This document shows, piece by piece, positions 24,443 to 32,823 of a stretch of DNA of 64,000 nucleotides. The position numbers and the translations under genes were made by a program. This stretch comes from Acidobacteria bacterium RIFCSPLOWO2_12_FULL_66_21. GTDB lineage: Bacteria; Acidobacteriota; Vicinamibacteria; Vicinamibacterales; 2-12-FULL-66-21. The stretch's first letter is position 1, and every line of letters starts with the position of its first letter. The notes below the pieces were generated by a model that worked only from the letters and a program-made list of their open reading frames with translations, did not search any database and was not told where the DNA came from. Location: positions 55,340 to 119,339 of the forward strand of contig MELC01000084.1 in the NCBI GenBank assembly GCA_001767455.1. Direction: 5' to 3'.

Positions 24443-25134
24443 TGCCGACGCTGTCCGTTGTCATCCCCGCGTTCAACGAGGAGCGGTTCATCGGAACGCT
24501 CCTCCAGCAGATCCGCGCCGTCGATCTCGCGCGGCTCGGGATCGACAAGGAAATCATCGTTGTCGACGACTGCTCGCGCGATCGCACCGCCGACATCGTC
24601 GAGCAGATTCCGGGTGTGCGGCTCAAGCGGATGCCGGTGAACGGCGGGAAGGGACGCGCGGTGCGCGCGGGCATCGAGATGGCGTCCGGCGAGTACCTGA
24701 TCATCCAGGACGCGGACCTCGAGTACGACCCGAATGACTACATCCCCATGCTGGAGGCGCTGGTGTCCGGCCGGGGAGACGTCGTGTACGGGAGCCGCTA
24801 CATGGGACGCGGGCGCCACGCGAACCAGTCGCTGGCGGCGTATCTCGGCGGCCGGGGTCTGAGTATCGCCGCCTGGCTGTTTACCCGCCGTTACATCACC
24901 GACACCGTGACGGCGCTCAAGCTCTTCCACACCCGGGATGTGTCCGCGCTCCCGCTCGAGACGAGCGGGTTCGAGCTGGATCACGAGATCACCGCGCGGT
25001 TGTCGGCGCGCGGCCGCCGCATAGTCGAGGTCCCGATCCGGTACATGCCGCGGTCGCGCGAGGAGGGGAAGAAGATCGGCGCGCGCGATTGGTTCATCGC
25101 GCTGAGGACCTTTTTCCGCTATCGGAACGGGTGA
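24439..25134 (+). CDS. GT2 glycosyltransferase, DPM1-like soluble form
   Basis: A 231-residue GT-A enzyme: VVIPAFNEERFI at the N-terminus, VVDDCSRDRTADI for the nucleotide, GGKGRAVRAGIEMASG, and QDADLEYDP with the DxD at residues 91-93. No TM helix follows, so it is the short dolichyl/polyprenyl-phosphate sugar transferase type. ATG overlaps the nucleotidyltransferase stop (ATGA). It likely uses the NDP-sugar made by its neighbour. Confidence 0.9.
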   Translation: MMPTLSVVIPAFNEERFIGTLLQQIRAVDLARLGIDKEIIVVDDCSRDRTADIVEQIPGVRLKRMPVNGGKGRAVRAGIEMASGEYLIIQDADLEYDPNDYIPMLEALVSGRGDVVYGSRYMGRGRHANQSLAAYLGGRGLSIAAWLFTRRYITDTVTALKLFHTRDVSALPLETSGFELDHEITARLSARGRRIVEVPIRYMPRSREEGKKIGARDWFIALRTFFRYRNG

Positions 25135-25144
25135 AGATCACGAA

Positions 25145-25220
25145 GTTCTGAGTTGTGAGTCCTGAGTTTTGAGTTGTGAAACCTCGTAAACTCCGGCACT
25201 CAGAACTCAGAACTCACAAC
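25145..25220. repeat. AACTCAGAACTCAG inverted word array, convergent gap
   Basis: The left arm (25145-25179) is built of GTTCTGAGTTGTGAGTCCTG-like words. The right arm (25197-25220) is ACTCAGAACTCAGAACTCAC, its near complement. The loop is about 17 nt. The array fills the 85-bp gap between the GT2 stop and the convergent membrane protein stop, so both mRNAs would end in this hairpin. Confidence 0.8.
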
Positions 25221-27172
25221 TACTGAACGCGGTAAATGGCGACCTCGGCGTTGTGAAACGCTGGCGGAAAATACTGGGGCGCCCGATCGAACTTGGCTGC
25301 GCCTTCCGGATATGCTGCGCGCTCGACCCGATCGACGTAGATGTAGTCGATGCGCAGGGTGCGCGCGATCTTCCACGCTTCCGTAGGATCCGCTGTCGCA
25401 TACATCGTTCGAACGCGGTCCGCCTTCTGTTGGTACTCCGATTCCTGGAGCAGCGATATGGGCAGGCCTGCCGCCATGCGCCTGCCGGCGACGCTCGGGA
25501 TCAGGCTCCACGTCTCACGACCGCGCGCGGTGGGATCCATCTGCACGATCGCGTTTGCCGGCGTCGCGCCGCGGATCCAGGCGAGCGCCTGCCGCTCGGC
25601 GCTGGTCACCGTTACCGTCCACGGCCCGACGGGACTCTCGGAGAAATTCGTGATGTCCTGCGCGTTGTAGAGATCTATGGCGGTCGTCGGCGCGCCGGCG
25701 AGCAGCGCGAGGGCGGCAACGGCAATCGTGATACGGCGCCAGCGACGCTCCGCCGCGAAACCCACCGCAACCACCGCCGGCACGGCCACGAGAAACATCT
25801 GACCCGCGCGGAATCCAACCCATGATGCGTCCACGCTCAGGCGCACGAAATAGAGCAGCAGGAGCGAGAGCGCCGCGAGCAGTACCGGGGCGGTGACGTT
25901 GTGCGTTGTCGGCCCGCCTGGCCGCGCGCCCGCAACCAGACCGACCAGCGCCGGCACGAGAGCCGGACCAAGCGAAAGGAAAAGTGTGGCGACCGGCGCG
26001 TGGCGTGCGTCGCCCAGCCATCCCACCTGCAGCGCGCTGCCTCCGCCGGCCACCATCTGGTTGGCGGAGCACCAGGCGAGCGCGAGGGCGACAGGCACGA
26101 TGGCGATGGCATGCCGCACGAGGCGGCGCAGCGCATCTGGCGAGCCGGCCGCACGGATGAGCACGGTCGCGCCAAAGACCAGGCTGAAGATCCCACCCAC
26201 AAACGGATTCAGCATGACCGCGCCGCCGAGGGCCACGCCTGCGATCGCCGCCGCGGCCGTGGGTGCACCGCATCCGGCACCGTTGACGACCGCGATCGCG
26301 ACGAGACCCAGCGCATACGCCATCGAATGCTGCGGCACCCACCAGAAGCACCGCTGCAGCCCATCGACCCGAAGGCCACCCAGCCACCAGTTGCTGAGCG
26401 CATCGATGTTGAGATTGCCAACTTCCTCGAGTGGCATGCCGCGACTCCAGAACCGCCAGAGGGCGTAGAGACCCTCGGCGCTGGAAGCCACGATCGCAAG
26501 GCCGACCGCTGCGGCAACCGCACAGGCGCGAGGAACGGCCGTCCACGCCGCCAGAAAAATGGCGCTGACGAAGAGCAGTGCCGTCCCGACAGCATTTACC
26601 TTCAGGCTCGTTTCAACATCTCGCACAGCCTGCGGTCCCGCCCCGGCCGCGGCGGCGGGCAGCAGGAAATAGGTCCAGTAGTAATGGATGGGGCGGTTCG
26701 CGAGGTACGGGTTGCGCGGCGGCATGGAGAATTTCGAGATCTCCTCGACCAGCGCGGTGTGCCACACGAAATCGGCGGTGAAGTACGCCCGGTAGTAGCG
26801 ATTGCCGTCCGCATCGGCTGCCCCGGCGTTCGCGAGCGGTGGGACCGCGATGCACGCGGTCAGCAGCATCACAGCCATCCAATACGCGGTCGTGCGGCCC
26901 GTCCACGACGGCAGCACGATCAGCGCGGCTGGTGTGGCCCGCGCGGCAAACCACACCAGCAACACGGTCGCCGCCCACGCGGCGGCGAATCCAGGAAGGG
27001 CAGCCATGTTTGCCGCGATCGCGGCCCAAATCGCAAGAGCGGTGATCGGGTAACCGAGAAGACCTCCTACGATCCAGCCCGGGAGTCCACGTCCGAACAG
27101 GCGCCAACCAAGCGGCAGGCCCGGAACGAGCGCGAGGACGAAGACGACCGCGTACAGCACCGCGCCGCTCAT
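25220..27172 (-). CDS. large polytopic membrane protein, GT-C-like
   Basis: A 650-residue protein with about 14 TM helices. A conserved-looking periplasmic loop reads NPYLANRPIHYYWTYFLLPA, recalling the YYY/DUF2298 group of membrane proteins related to GT-C glycosyltransferases. A C-terminal soluble segment (RQALAWIRGATPANAIVQMD and so on) is typical of proteins with a terminal alpha/beta domain. Start ATG 27172 overlaps the stop of the LPG-synthase-like gene (ATGA); upstream open frame is spurious. The substrate is unknown. Confidence 0.78.
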   Translation of the reverse strand: MSGAVLYAVVFVLALVPGLPLGWRLFGRGLPGWIVGGLLGYPITALAIWAAIAANMAALPGFAAAWAATVLLVWFAARATPAALIVLPSWTGRTTAYWMAVMLLTACIAVPPLANAGAADADGNRYYRAYFTADFVWHTALVEEISKFSMPPRNPYLANRPIHYYWTYFLLPAAAAGAGPQAVRDVETSLKVNAVGTALLFVSAIFLAAWTAVPRACAVAAAVGLAIVASSAEGLYALWRFWSRGMPLEEVGNLNIDALSNWWLGGLRVDGLQRCFWWVPQHSMAYALGLVAIAVVNGAGCGAPTAAAAIAGVALGGAVMLNPFVGGIFSLVFGATVLIRAAGSPDALRRLVRHAIAIVPVALALAWCSANQMVAGGGSALQVGWLGDARHAPVATLFLSLGPALVPALVGLVAGARPGGPTTHNVTAPVLLAALSLLLLYFVRLSVDASWVGFRAGQMFLVAVPAVVAVGFAAERRWRRITIAVAALALLAGAPTTAIDLYNAQDITNFSESPVGPWTVTVTSAERQALAWIRGATPANAIVQMDPTARGRETWSLIPSVAGRRMAAGLPISLLQESEYQQKADRVRTMYATADPTEAWKIARTLRIDYIYVDRVERAAYPEGAAKFDRAPQYFPPAFHNAEVAIYRVQ

Positions 27173-28122
27173 GGCGTGCCCGTTCGTTCGGCCGGCGCGG
27201 ACGGGCCGATGGCATACAGCACGCCGCCGGGCAGACTGCCGACGACGCCGAGGACCAGGAACAGAACCGACAAGGCGAAGACGTGCGGAGCGGACACACC
27301 GCGTCCGACGAACAACGTGTCGAACGCGAGTTGTGTGGTGCCGAGACCGTTGATGGTCACCGGGATCTGCATAATCAGCAGTATCACGGGCACGAGCGCG
27401 AACCAGACGACCAGCGGAAGCTCGATGCCCAGCGCTTCGCCGAGACACCAGGCCTGGAGCACACGGATCGCCTGGACGAGGACCGACATCACCAGCACGC
27501 GGGCGAGCTCGACGTGATGATTCGCGTACCGGCGCACGGCTTCGGTGAGCGCGAGCGCAATCCTGTGCAGCGCGGCCCAGGGCACCGCGCGGGCGAGTCG
27601 CACGACGGCGAGCGCCGCCCGCTCGCTGAAGACGACGGTTGCCGCCGCCACGCAGGCCGCGAACGCCACACCGAGACTCCAGGCCATGCCCTGCTGCAGT
27701 CCGACGTCACGGGCCAGCGGAAGCGCGCACGCCCCGACGATCACCATGGACAGCACGCCAAGGACACGATCCATCAGCACCGACGCCGTCGATTCGGCGA
27801 GGTGCACGTCGTGCCGCGCGAGCGCGTAGGCCCGGTACATGTCCGCGGCGACGCCCGGCACGAAGTTGCTGACGAAGGAGCTGACGAAGAAGATGCGCAG
27901 CACAGCGGGGAAGGGAGGCCGCGTTCCCGGCGTCAGCGCGCTCAGCAGGTCGATCCACCGCAGCGCCATCAGCGTGCGATCGAAGAGCACGAGGGCCACC
28001 GCCACGCCGATCCAGCGGAGGTCCGCGCCCGCGGCCGCGTGGAGCACATTCGCCGGATCCGACTTGTAGAGGACGAAGGCCGTGAGGCCGACCGCGACGA
28101 GGAGGCGGAGAAGGCGCTTCAT
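27169..28122 (-). CDS. LPG-synthase-like transmembrane protein (UPF0104/AglD2)
   Basis: A 317-residue membrane protein with 7-8 TM helices of the lysylphosphatidylglycerol synthase/flippase fold without a transferase domain. Marks are RWIDLLSALTPGTRPPFPAVLRIFF, the FVSNFVPGVAADMYRAYALAR loop and the C-terminal MQIPVTINGLGTTQLAFDTLF. It probably moves or protects a lipid-linked intermediate. It stands between the radical SAM gene and the GT-C-like gene in one minus-strand unit. A paralogue lies at 36055-37059. Confidence 0.85.
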   Translation of the reverse strand: MKRLLRLLVAVGLTAFVLYKSDPANVLHAAAGADLRWIGVAVALVLFDRTLMALRWIDLLSALTPGTRPPFPAVLRIFFVSSFVSNFVPGVAADMYRAYALARHDVHLAESTASVLMDRVLGVLSMVIVGACALPLARDVGLQQGMAWSLGVAFAACVAAATVVFSERAALAVVRLARAVPWAALHRIALALTEAVRRYANHHVELARVLVMSVLVQAIRVLQAWCLGEALGIELPLVVWFALVPVILLIMQIPVTINGLGTTQLAFDTLFVGRGVSAPHVFALSVLFLVLGVVGSLPGGVLYAIGPSAPAERTGTP

Positions 28123-28135
28123 CCCGCCGCCGGAC

Positions 28136-29314
28136 CTAGGAGATCCGGCCTGCTTCTTCCGTCACCGGCAGCGTCTCGATATGCCGATCCGGATCGCGCT
28201 TCACCTTGTACGCGCGCTTCAGGAATTTCGCATAGGGCACGACCTGCTTCATGGCGCCGACGTTCACCTGGCAGGGGCTGAGGCAGGTCGGGCACACCTT
28301 GTCGATCAGATGCCGGCGGTGCTCGAGGTTGGACGCCTTGAAGTAGAGCGACTCCGCCGAATCGTCCAGCACGTTCCCGAGCTTCTCGGAATTCTCGCAG
28401 TAGTGCAGATCGCCCGTCGGGTTGAGCAAGAGTCCCTGGCTCTGGAACGGGCAGGGCATCGTCCGGTGATAGCCGTTGGCAATCATGTCCGCGTAGTGCA
28501 GGTACAGGAACGCCTGGCCGCTCAGCACCGATTCTTCCTGTACGCGATCGAGGAAGAACTTGCGCATGAACTCTTCCTCGCGCTTCTTGAAGCCGATCGC
28601 CTCCTCGAGCTCCTTGTTGTGGAGCATCGCGTCGGTGAACCGCAGCATGTTGAAGACGACGTCGAGGTCCTTCGTGCGGGCCCAGGCGAGGATGTTCTCC
28701 GCGTCGGTGAGGTTGGTGGCGAAGATCGTCGCCGCGATGCCGAACGAGAAGTTGTCGTAGGTCTTCGCCAGCGCGTGCATCGCCTCGATCGTCTGGCAGG
28801 CCTTGTCGAAGCCCTTCGTGACCGCGCGGACCTGGTCGTGGACGTCGCCGATGCCGTCGAGCGACACGCGGATGCTGACGAGAATCCCGTTCTTCGCGCA
28901 GAACTCGACGATCCGCGTGAGCATCGGGATGGCGCGTTTGGGCGTGAGCCCCGTGGTGTTGATCCCCAGTTTGCGCAGCCGCGGGAGGTGGCGCTGGAAC
29001 GTCTCCACCATCTCAGGCAGGTCGTTGCGCGTGGTCGGCTCGCCCCCCGAAATGTTCAGGTTCTCGACGGCGCCCCAGAACGGGTTGGCGAGGACCGGCT
29101 CGAGCTGTTCGAGCGTCATGTCCGACTTGCGATCGCCCCATTTCCAGTTGCTGCACATCGTGCAGCGGGCGTCGCAGACCCAGGTGCAGTTATAGATGAG
29201 GACCGTGGGCCGGATCGGGTGCAGCCTGGAGTTGACAAACGTATTGACGAGGTCGCGTGGAACACCCGCTGCGGTTTTCGCGAGGTACTGGAGTCGGAAG
29301 GTGTTGGTGGCCAT
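28136..29314 (-). CDS. radical SAM/SPASM enzyme
   Basis: A 392-residue enzyme. The SAM cluster motif is CDARCTMC (Cys47, 51, 54), preceded by TVLIYNCTWV, followed by the NISGGEPTTRNDL substrate/SAM loop. The C-terminal third holds further cysteines (TMPCPFQSQG, LHYCENSEKLG, VCPTCLSPCQ) in a SPASM-like layout for auxiliary Fe-S clusters. ATG 29314 is preferred because GGGAGG sits 9-14 bases upstream. It is the first gene of the minus-strand unit with the LPG-synthase-like and GT-C-like proteins. Its substrate might be a lipid or glycan intermediate; the sequence does not say. Confidence 0.88.
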   Translation of the reverse strand: MATNTFRLQYLAKTAAGVPRDLVNTFVNSRLHPIRPTVLIYNCTWVCDARCTMCSNWKWGDRKSDMTLEQLEPVLANPFWGAVENLNISGGEPTTRNDLPEMVETFQRHLPRLRKLGINTTGLTPKRAIPMLTRIVEFCAKNGILVSIRVSLDGIGDVHDQVRAVTKGFDKACQTIEAMHALAKTYDNFSFGIAATIFATNLTDAENILAWARTKDLDVVFNMLRFTDAMLHNKELEEAIGFKKREEEFMRKFFLDRVQEESVLSGQAFLYLHYADMIANGYHRTMPCPFQSQGLLLNPTGDLHYCENSEKLGNVLDDSAESLYFKASNLEHRRHLIDKVCPTCLSPCQVNVGAMKQVVPYAKFLKRAYKVKRDPDRHIETLPVTEEAGRIS

Positions 29315-29490
29315 TCGGGTGCGCCTCCCATGATACCGCATTGACCGATGAGCAGAAGCTCATTAGAATCAACTCCTTGTGCACCTCTGAGCCGTCCCCC
29401 GTCCGCAAGGAGAAACGCTGGCGCCTGTGCGACAGCAGCTTCGACGGACACATGACGGCCACCATGCGCGCGTTCATCCCCTGACCCCTT

Positions 29491-30657
29491 ATGCGCCTGC
29501 TCGTGGCCGCCGTCGCTGCGGCGGCTCTCATCGCCTGCGCCGGCGCGGCGCCACCCGATGGTGGAGACAACAAGAGGACGGTCCCGCCCGGCGCGCATCT
29601 CCGGACCGATGGCGTCACCTTCAGGACACCTGACGGCCAGGTGTTCCACTGGCGGGGCATTACCGCGTTCCGCTTGCTCGAGTACACCGCGCATGGACAG
29701 GAAGCCGATGCTGAGGCGTTCCTCGCGTGGGCCGCGAGCAGGGACCTGACCGTCGTTCGCGTGCTCGCGATGGGCGCGGGGTGGATGTCGCTTTCGCCTT
29801 CGGACGGCCGCGCCGCCTTGCCGCGACTGCTCGACCTGGCCGCGCGTCACGGGCTGTACGTGGAAATCGTCGCGCTTGCGGGCTCGGCGGATATCGCCGT
29901 CGATCCAGCCGAGCAGGTCGCCGCCATCGGGCGGATCGCAGCGGCTCACGCGAACGCGGTGCTCGAACTCGCGAACGAGCCCACGCACCCGACCCAGGCG
30001 CGCGAGGTCCACGAGCCGCAGGCACTCGCCCGCTTCGCGTCGGCGATTCGCAACGTTCCGGTGGCGCTCGGCGCCGACGAGGGCGAGGGATTTGCCGCGG
30101 GGGACTACGTGACCTGGCACGTCCCGCGCGACGTTCGGTTCGACGGCTGGGGCCACGTCCTCGAAATCGCGCGTGGCGCCGAGATGCTCCGGCGATGGAA
30201 AAAGCCGCTCGTCTCTGACGAACCGATTGGGGCGGGACCGATCTACGACGCCGGACGCCGCGATACCGACCCGGCTCGGTTCCGCGCTGCCGGCCTGCTC
30301 ACGAGGCTCGCCGGGCTCGGTGCGACATTCCACTACGAGGCCGGGCTCCACGCCCGCGTCCCCACCGGGCGGGAGCTGGAGTGCTTCAACGCGTGGAACG
30401 AGGCCTGGACCGTGCTGCCGGACGACATCGAGACATCCGGCGTGTTCCATCGGGCCGGTGACGGAGGCGCGGCGGTCGCGTCGTTCGACAGCGGCGCTGC
30501 GCTGGCGGTCTTCGAGCGGCAGCGCGCGGACACTGCCTGGGTGATTGCCGTCGGCGTGCGCGGCGATCCGGGGTTGAAATGGGCGCCGGGCTGGCAGCCG
30601 TCCGAAGTGCGGAGGTCGGATCGCCTCCAGGTGCTCAGGGCACGGAAGGCGAAATAG
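29491..30657 (+). CDS. clan GH-A-like glycoside hydrolase lipoprotein
   Basis: A 388-residue lipoprotein: signal peptide with lipobox LIAC (Cys16), then a substrate-side motif VTFRTPDGQVFHWRGITAFR (42-61) and a TIM-barrel-like domain. The pattern LELANEPTH (Glu163) matches the GH5/GH-A acid/base Asn-Glu, and VSDEPIG (Glu244) is a plausible nucleophile. A small beta domain closes the protein (about 310-385). It would act on a polysaccharide at the cell surface. A truncated copy lies at 16991-17239. In the 176-bp upstream gap a short frame ending at 29484 was not recognised. Confidence 0.82.
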   Translation: MRLLVAAVAAAALIACAGAAPPDGGDNKRTVPPGAHLRTDGVTFRTPDGQVFHWRGITAFRLLEYTAHGQEADAEAFLAWAASRDLTVVRVLAMGAGWMSLSPSDGRAALPRLLDLAARHGLYVEIVALAGSADIAVDPAEQVAAIGRIAAAHANAVLELANEPTHPTQAREVHEPQALARFASAIRNVPVALGADEGEGFAAGDYVTWHVPRDVRFDGWGHVLEIARGAEMLRRWKKPLVSDEPIGAGPIYDAGRRDTDPARFRAAGLLTRLAGLGATFHYEAGLHARVPTGRELECFNAWNEAWTVLPDDIETSGVFHRAGDGGAAVASFDSGAALAVFERQRADTAWVIAVGVRGDPGLKWAPGWQPSEVRRSDRLQVLRARKAK

Positions 30658-30660
30658 AGA

Positions 30661-30692
30661 CAGGAGGCAGAGGGTTGCCCCTCTGCCTCCTG
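30661..30692. terminator. strong bidirectional hairpin between convergent genes
   Basis: CAGGAGGCAGAGGG-TTGC-CCCTCTGCCTCCTG is a perfect 14-bp stem with a 4-base loop, placed 3 bp after the hydrolase stop and 18 bp from the convergent lipoprotein stop. U-tracts are short (CTTTG on the plus side, CTCTA-like on the other), so termination is likely but not certain. Confidence 0.75.
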
Positions 30693-30710
30693 CTTTGCGG
30701 AATCAGGACG

Positions 30711-31814
30711 TTATTGCGGGAAGTTCGGGCGCGGCCGGGATGAGACCCAGACGTTTTTGTAGGTTCCGCCCGGAAGCGTCGCATCGAGGAGCCCGGCGCG
30801 GCCGACCGGCGCGCCGAGGTATACGAAGTGCGGGTCGGGACGGTACGGATGTCCCCACCCTCCGATGCCCTGATCGTAGACGATGGGGCCCGTCTCGCTG
30901 TCGCGGCGAACCGTCAACCGCGCGCTTCCGGTCTGCCAGGTGAACTTCCAGAAATACCAGCTCGAGCTGCTGTAGTTGACCTGAAGGCGCACGCCGTCCT
31001 GCGGTTCGCCGTCGCCCGGGATGAAGCGGAACGTCGTGGCTCCCGGAGCGAAGTAGTTGGCGCCCCGGAGCTCGGCCGTCATCCGGTAGTCATCGTCGGT
31101 GATGTCGTTCTCGTCCGGGCCTTCCTGCATCGAGAAGACTTTGCTCTTGTCCCCTTCGGTGCCTTCGTCAGCGCCGAGGATCATCATCGAGAATTCCCCC
31201 GCCTGGAGGTTCACCGGCAGCCGATAGAGCACGTGGCTGTCGTGCCCGAGCAGCTTGAGACCGACGCCCGGAACGAACTGCACGGGACCGCGGGTCTCCC
31301 CGACGGTCTTGCCATTGATGAGCGGGTCGAACACTTCATTCCCGTTGATGTACCCGCCGAGCGGCGACTTGAACGACGCCGGAGACGACCACGGACCCAC
31401 GGCGCCCGCATACACGGCCCGGACGCGCCACGTATACGGCGTGTCGAATTCGAGCTGGCAGTTGGGCACGTAGCCGAACGAGTTGCCGCTCGGCGGCGGC
31501 GGCACGACCTTGCTGCACGCGCTGACCGTCGAGCCGCCGGCCGTCTTGATCTCGAATTCGTACGACGGAGTGATGCTCGTGTCGAACTTGCCGGTGACCG
31601 TACCGGCGCTGAGCACGAGCGTGTCGGGCTGCGCGCCGTTGATCGGCGACAGCGGCGTCGGGGCCGGCACCTTCAGCGTCGAGCCGTCGGCCGCGGCGGG
31701 AGCGTCCGAGGACTGGGCGCCGGACGGGGAGGTAGGGGCCGGTGAACTCTTGCCGCAGGCAAGCGCGACCGCCATGCATAGGGCTGCCGCTGACAATACA
31801 AACTTTCGGTGCAT
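30711..31814 (-). CDS. lipoprotein with Ig/FN3-like domain
   Basis: A 367-residue lipoprotein. Lipobox VALACG places the modified Cys at residue 20. A Ser/Pro/Ala linker (21-48) leads to an FN3-like domain (about 50-145, with TPYTWRVRAVYAGAVGPWS), then a larger beta-rich domain (150-365) with concanavalin/laminin-G-like character (EFSMMILGADEGTEGDKSKVFS, SSWYFWKFTWQTG). It likely binds a surface carbohydrate or protein. An AAGGA lies 10 bases before ATG 31814. A related lipoprotein lies at 34492-35658. Confidence 0.8.
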   Translation of the reverse strand: MHRKFVLSAAALCMAVALACGKSSPAPTSPSGAQSSDAPAAADGSTLKVPAPTPLSPINGAQPDTLVLSAGTVTGKFDTSITPSYEFEIKTAGGSTVSACSKVVPPPPSGNSFGYVPNCQLEFDTPYTWRVRAVYAGAVGPWSSPASFKSPLGGYINGNEVFDPLINGKTVGETRGPVQFVPGVGLKLLGHDSHVLYRLPVNLQAGEFSMMILGADEGTEGDKSKVFSMQEGPDENDITDDDYRMTAELRGANYFAPGATTFRFIPGDGEPQDGVRLQVNYSSSSWYFWKFTWQTGSARLTVRRDSETGPIVYDQGIGGWGHPYRPDPHFVYLGAPVGRAGLLDATLPGGTYKNVWVSSRPRPNFPQ

Positions 31815-32070
31815 GAGAGTCCTTAGTCCTTGGAAAACGAAATTCATCGACCGCGCTGGGAGACCACAATAGTAACGCAACTACCGGCCGGTTCGATAGC
31901 CCTATCTGGTCTTCTCGTCGTCGGCGGGTCCCTGCACCCCGACCGGCGGCCTCCATTGCGCCGGCGCTTCGTCGCGGGCTCCAGTCCGGCCGCGGCGCGT
32001 GCTACCATAACCGGACCTTGCCGGCGGCGCTTCGGCTCGCCCGGCGTCAGCACATCAGAGGAGATCGGCT

Positions 32071-32799
32071 TTGAAGATCATGAATGCTGCAGTACTGTGC
32101 CTCGCCATTTCGGCGTTTGGCGCACCGCAGGCGCAGGCACAGATGACGTGGACCGACAAAGGGTTTTTCAACCTGAGCGGCGGCGCTCAGGTGGGATCGC
32201 ATACGGTCGCGACCACTTCGACCTTCGATATCTACGACGAGCAGGCACGGGTGGACACGTCGCAGAAGATCAAGGGCGCGGGCTTTTTCGACGTCAACGC
32301 GGGCTACAAGGTGTGGAGGAACCTGGCGATCGGCCTCGGCTATTCCTTCACCTCGAGCTCGGCGGATGCCACGATCAGCGCGTCGGTGCCCGATCCCGTG
32401 TTCTTCGACAGACCGCGTAGTACATCGGGGTCCGCCGGCGGGTTGAAGCACACCGAGAGTGTGGTGCACGTGATCGCCACCTGGATGGTGCCCGTCACCG
32501 ACAAGATCGACGTGGCGGTTTCCGCCGGTCCGTCGGTGTTCGCCGTCAAGCAGGATCTCGTGAGCGCGCTGACGATCGGTGAGCCCGGCCCCACGATTTC
32601 CGGCACGACGATTACGAAGGCCAGCAAGACCGGACCCGGCGCGAACTTCGGCGTCGACGTGACCTACATGATCAACAAGCGGTTCGGCGCGGGCGCGCTG
32701 GCGCGCTACACCTGGGGATCGGTGGAGCTCCCGGGGGCGACGAAGAAGCTGACGGTCGGCGGGTTCCAGGTCGGCGCCGGGGCTCGCGTCCGCTTCTGA
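32071..32799 (+). CDS. outer-membrane beta-barrel protein
   Basis: A 242-residue exported protein with signal peptide (1-24, ending AQAQ) and alternating strands; the C-terminus GFQVGAGARVRF is a Phe-ended barrel signal. The start is TTG 32071: GAGGAG at 32058-32063 is correctly spaced for it and is too far from the first ATG (32080). Function is not known; it is not related in sequence to the barrel at 12873 except in overall layout. Confidence 0.85.
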   Translation: MKIMNAAVLCLAISAFGAPQAQAQMTWTDKGFFNLSGGAQVGSHTVATTSTFDIYDEQARVDTSQKIKGAGFFDVNAGYKVWRNLAIGLGYSFTSSSADATISASVPDPVFFDRPRSTSGSAGGLKHTESVVHVIATWMVPVTDKIDVAVSAGPSVFAVKQDLVSALTIGEPGPTISGTTITKASKTGPGANFGVDVTYMINKRFGAGALARYTWGSVELPGATKKLTVGGFQVGAGARVRF

Positions 32800-32823
32800 T
32801 CCGCTCGACCCGCGCGCCCTCTG

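Noticed and set aside
25901-27517. Plus-strand open frame opposite the GT-C-like gene
   Set aside because: Arg/Gln/His-rich with no family signature, antisense to a membrane protein with clear TM helices.
29342-29484. Small gene upstream of the GH-like lipoprotein
   Set aside because: A 47-codon frame from TTG without Shine-Dalgarno or recognisable features; too weak to annotate.
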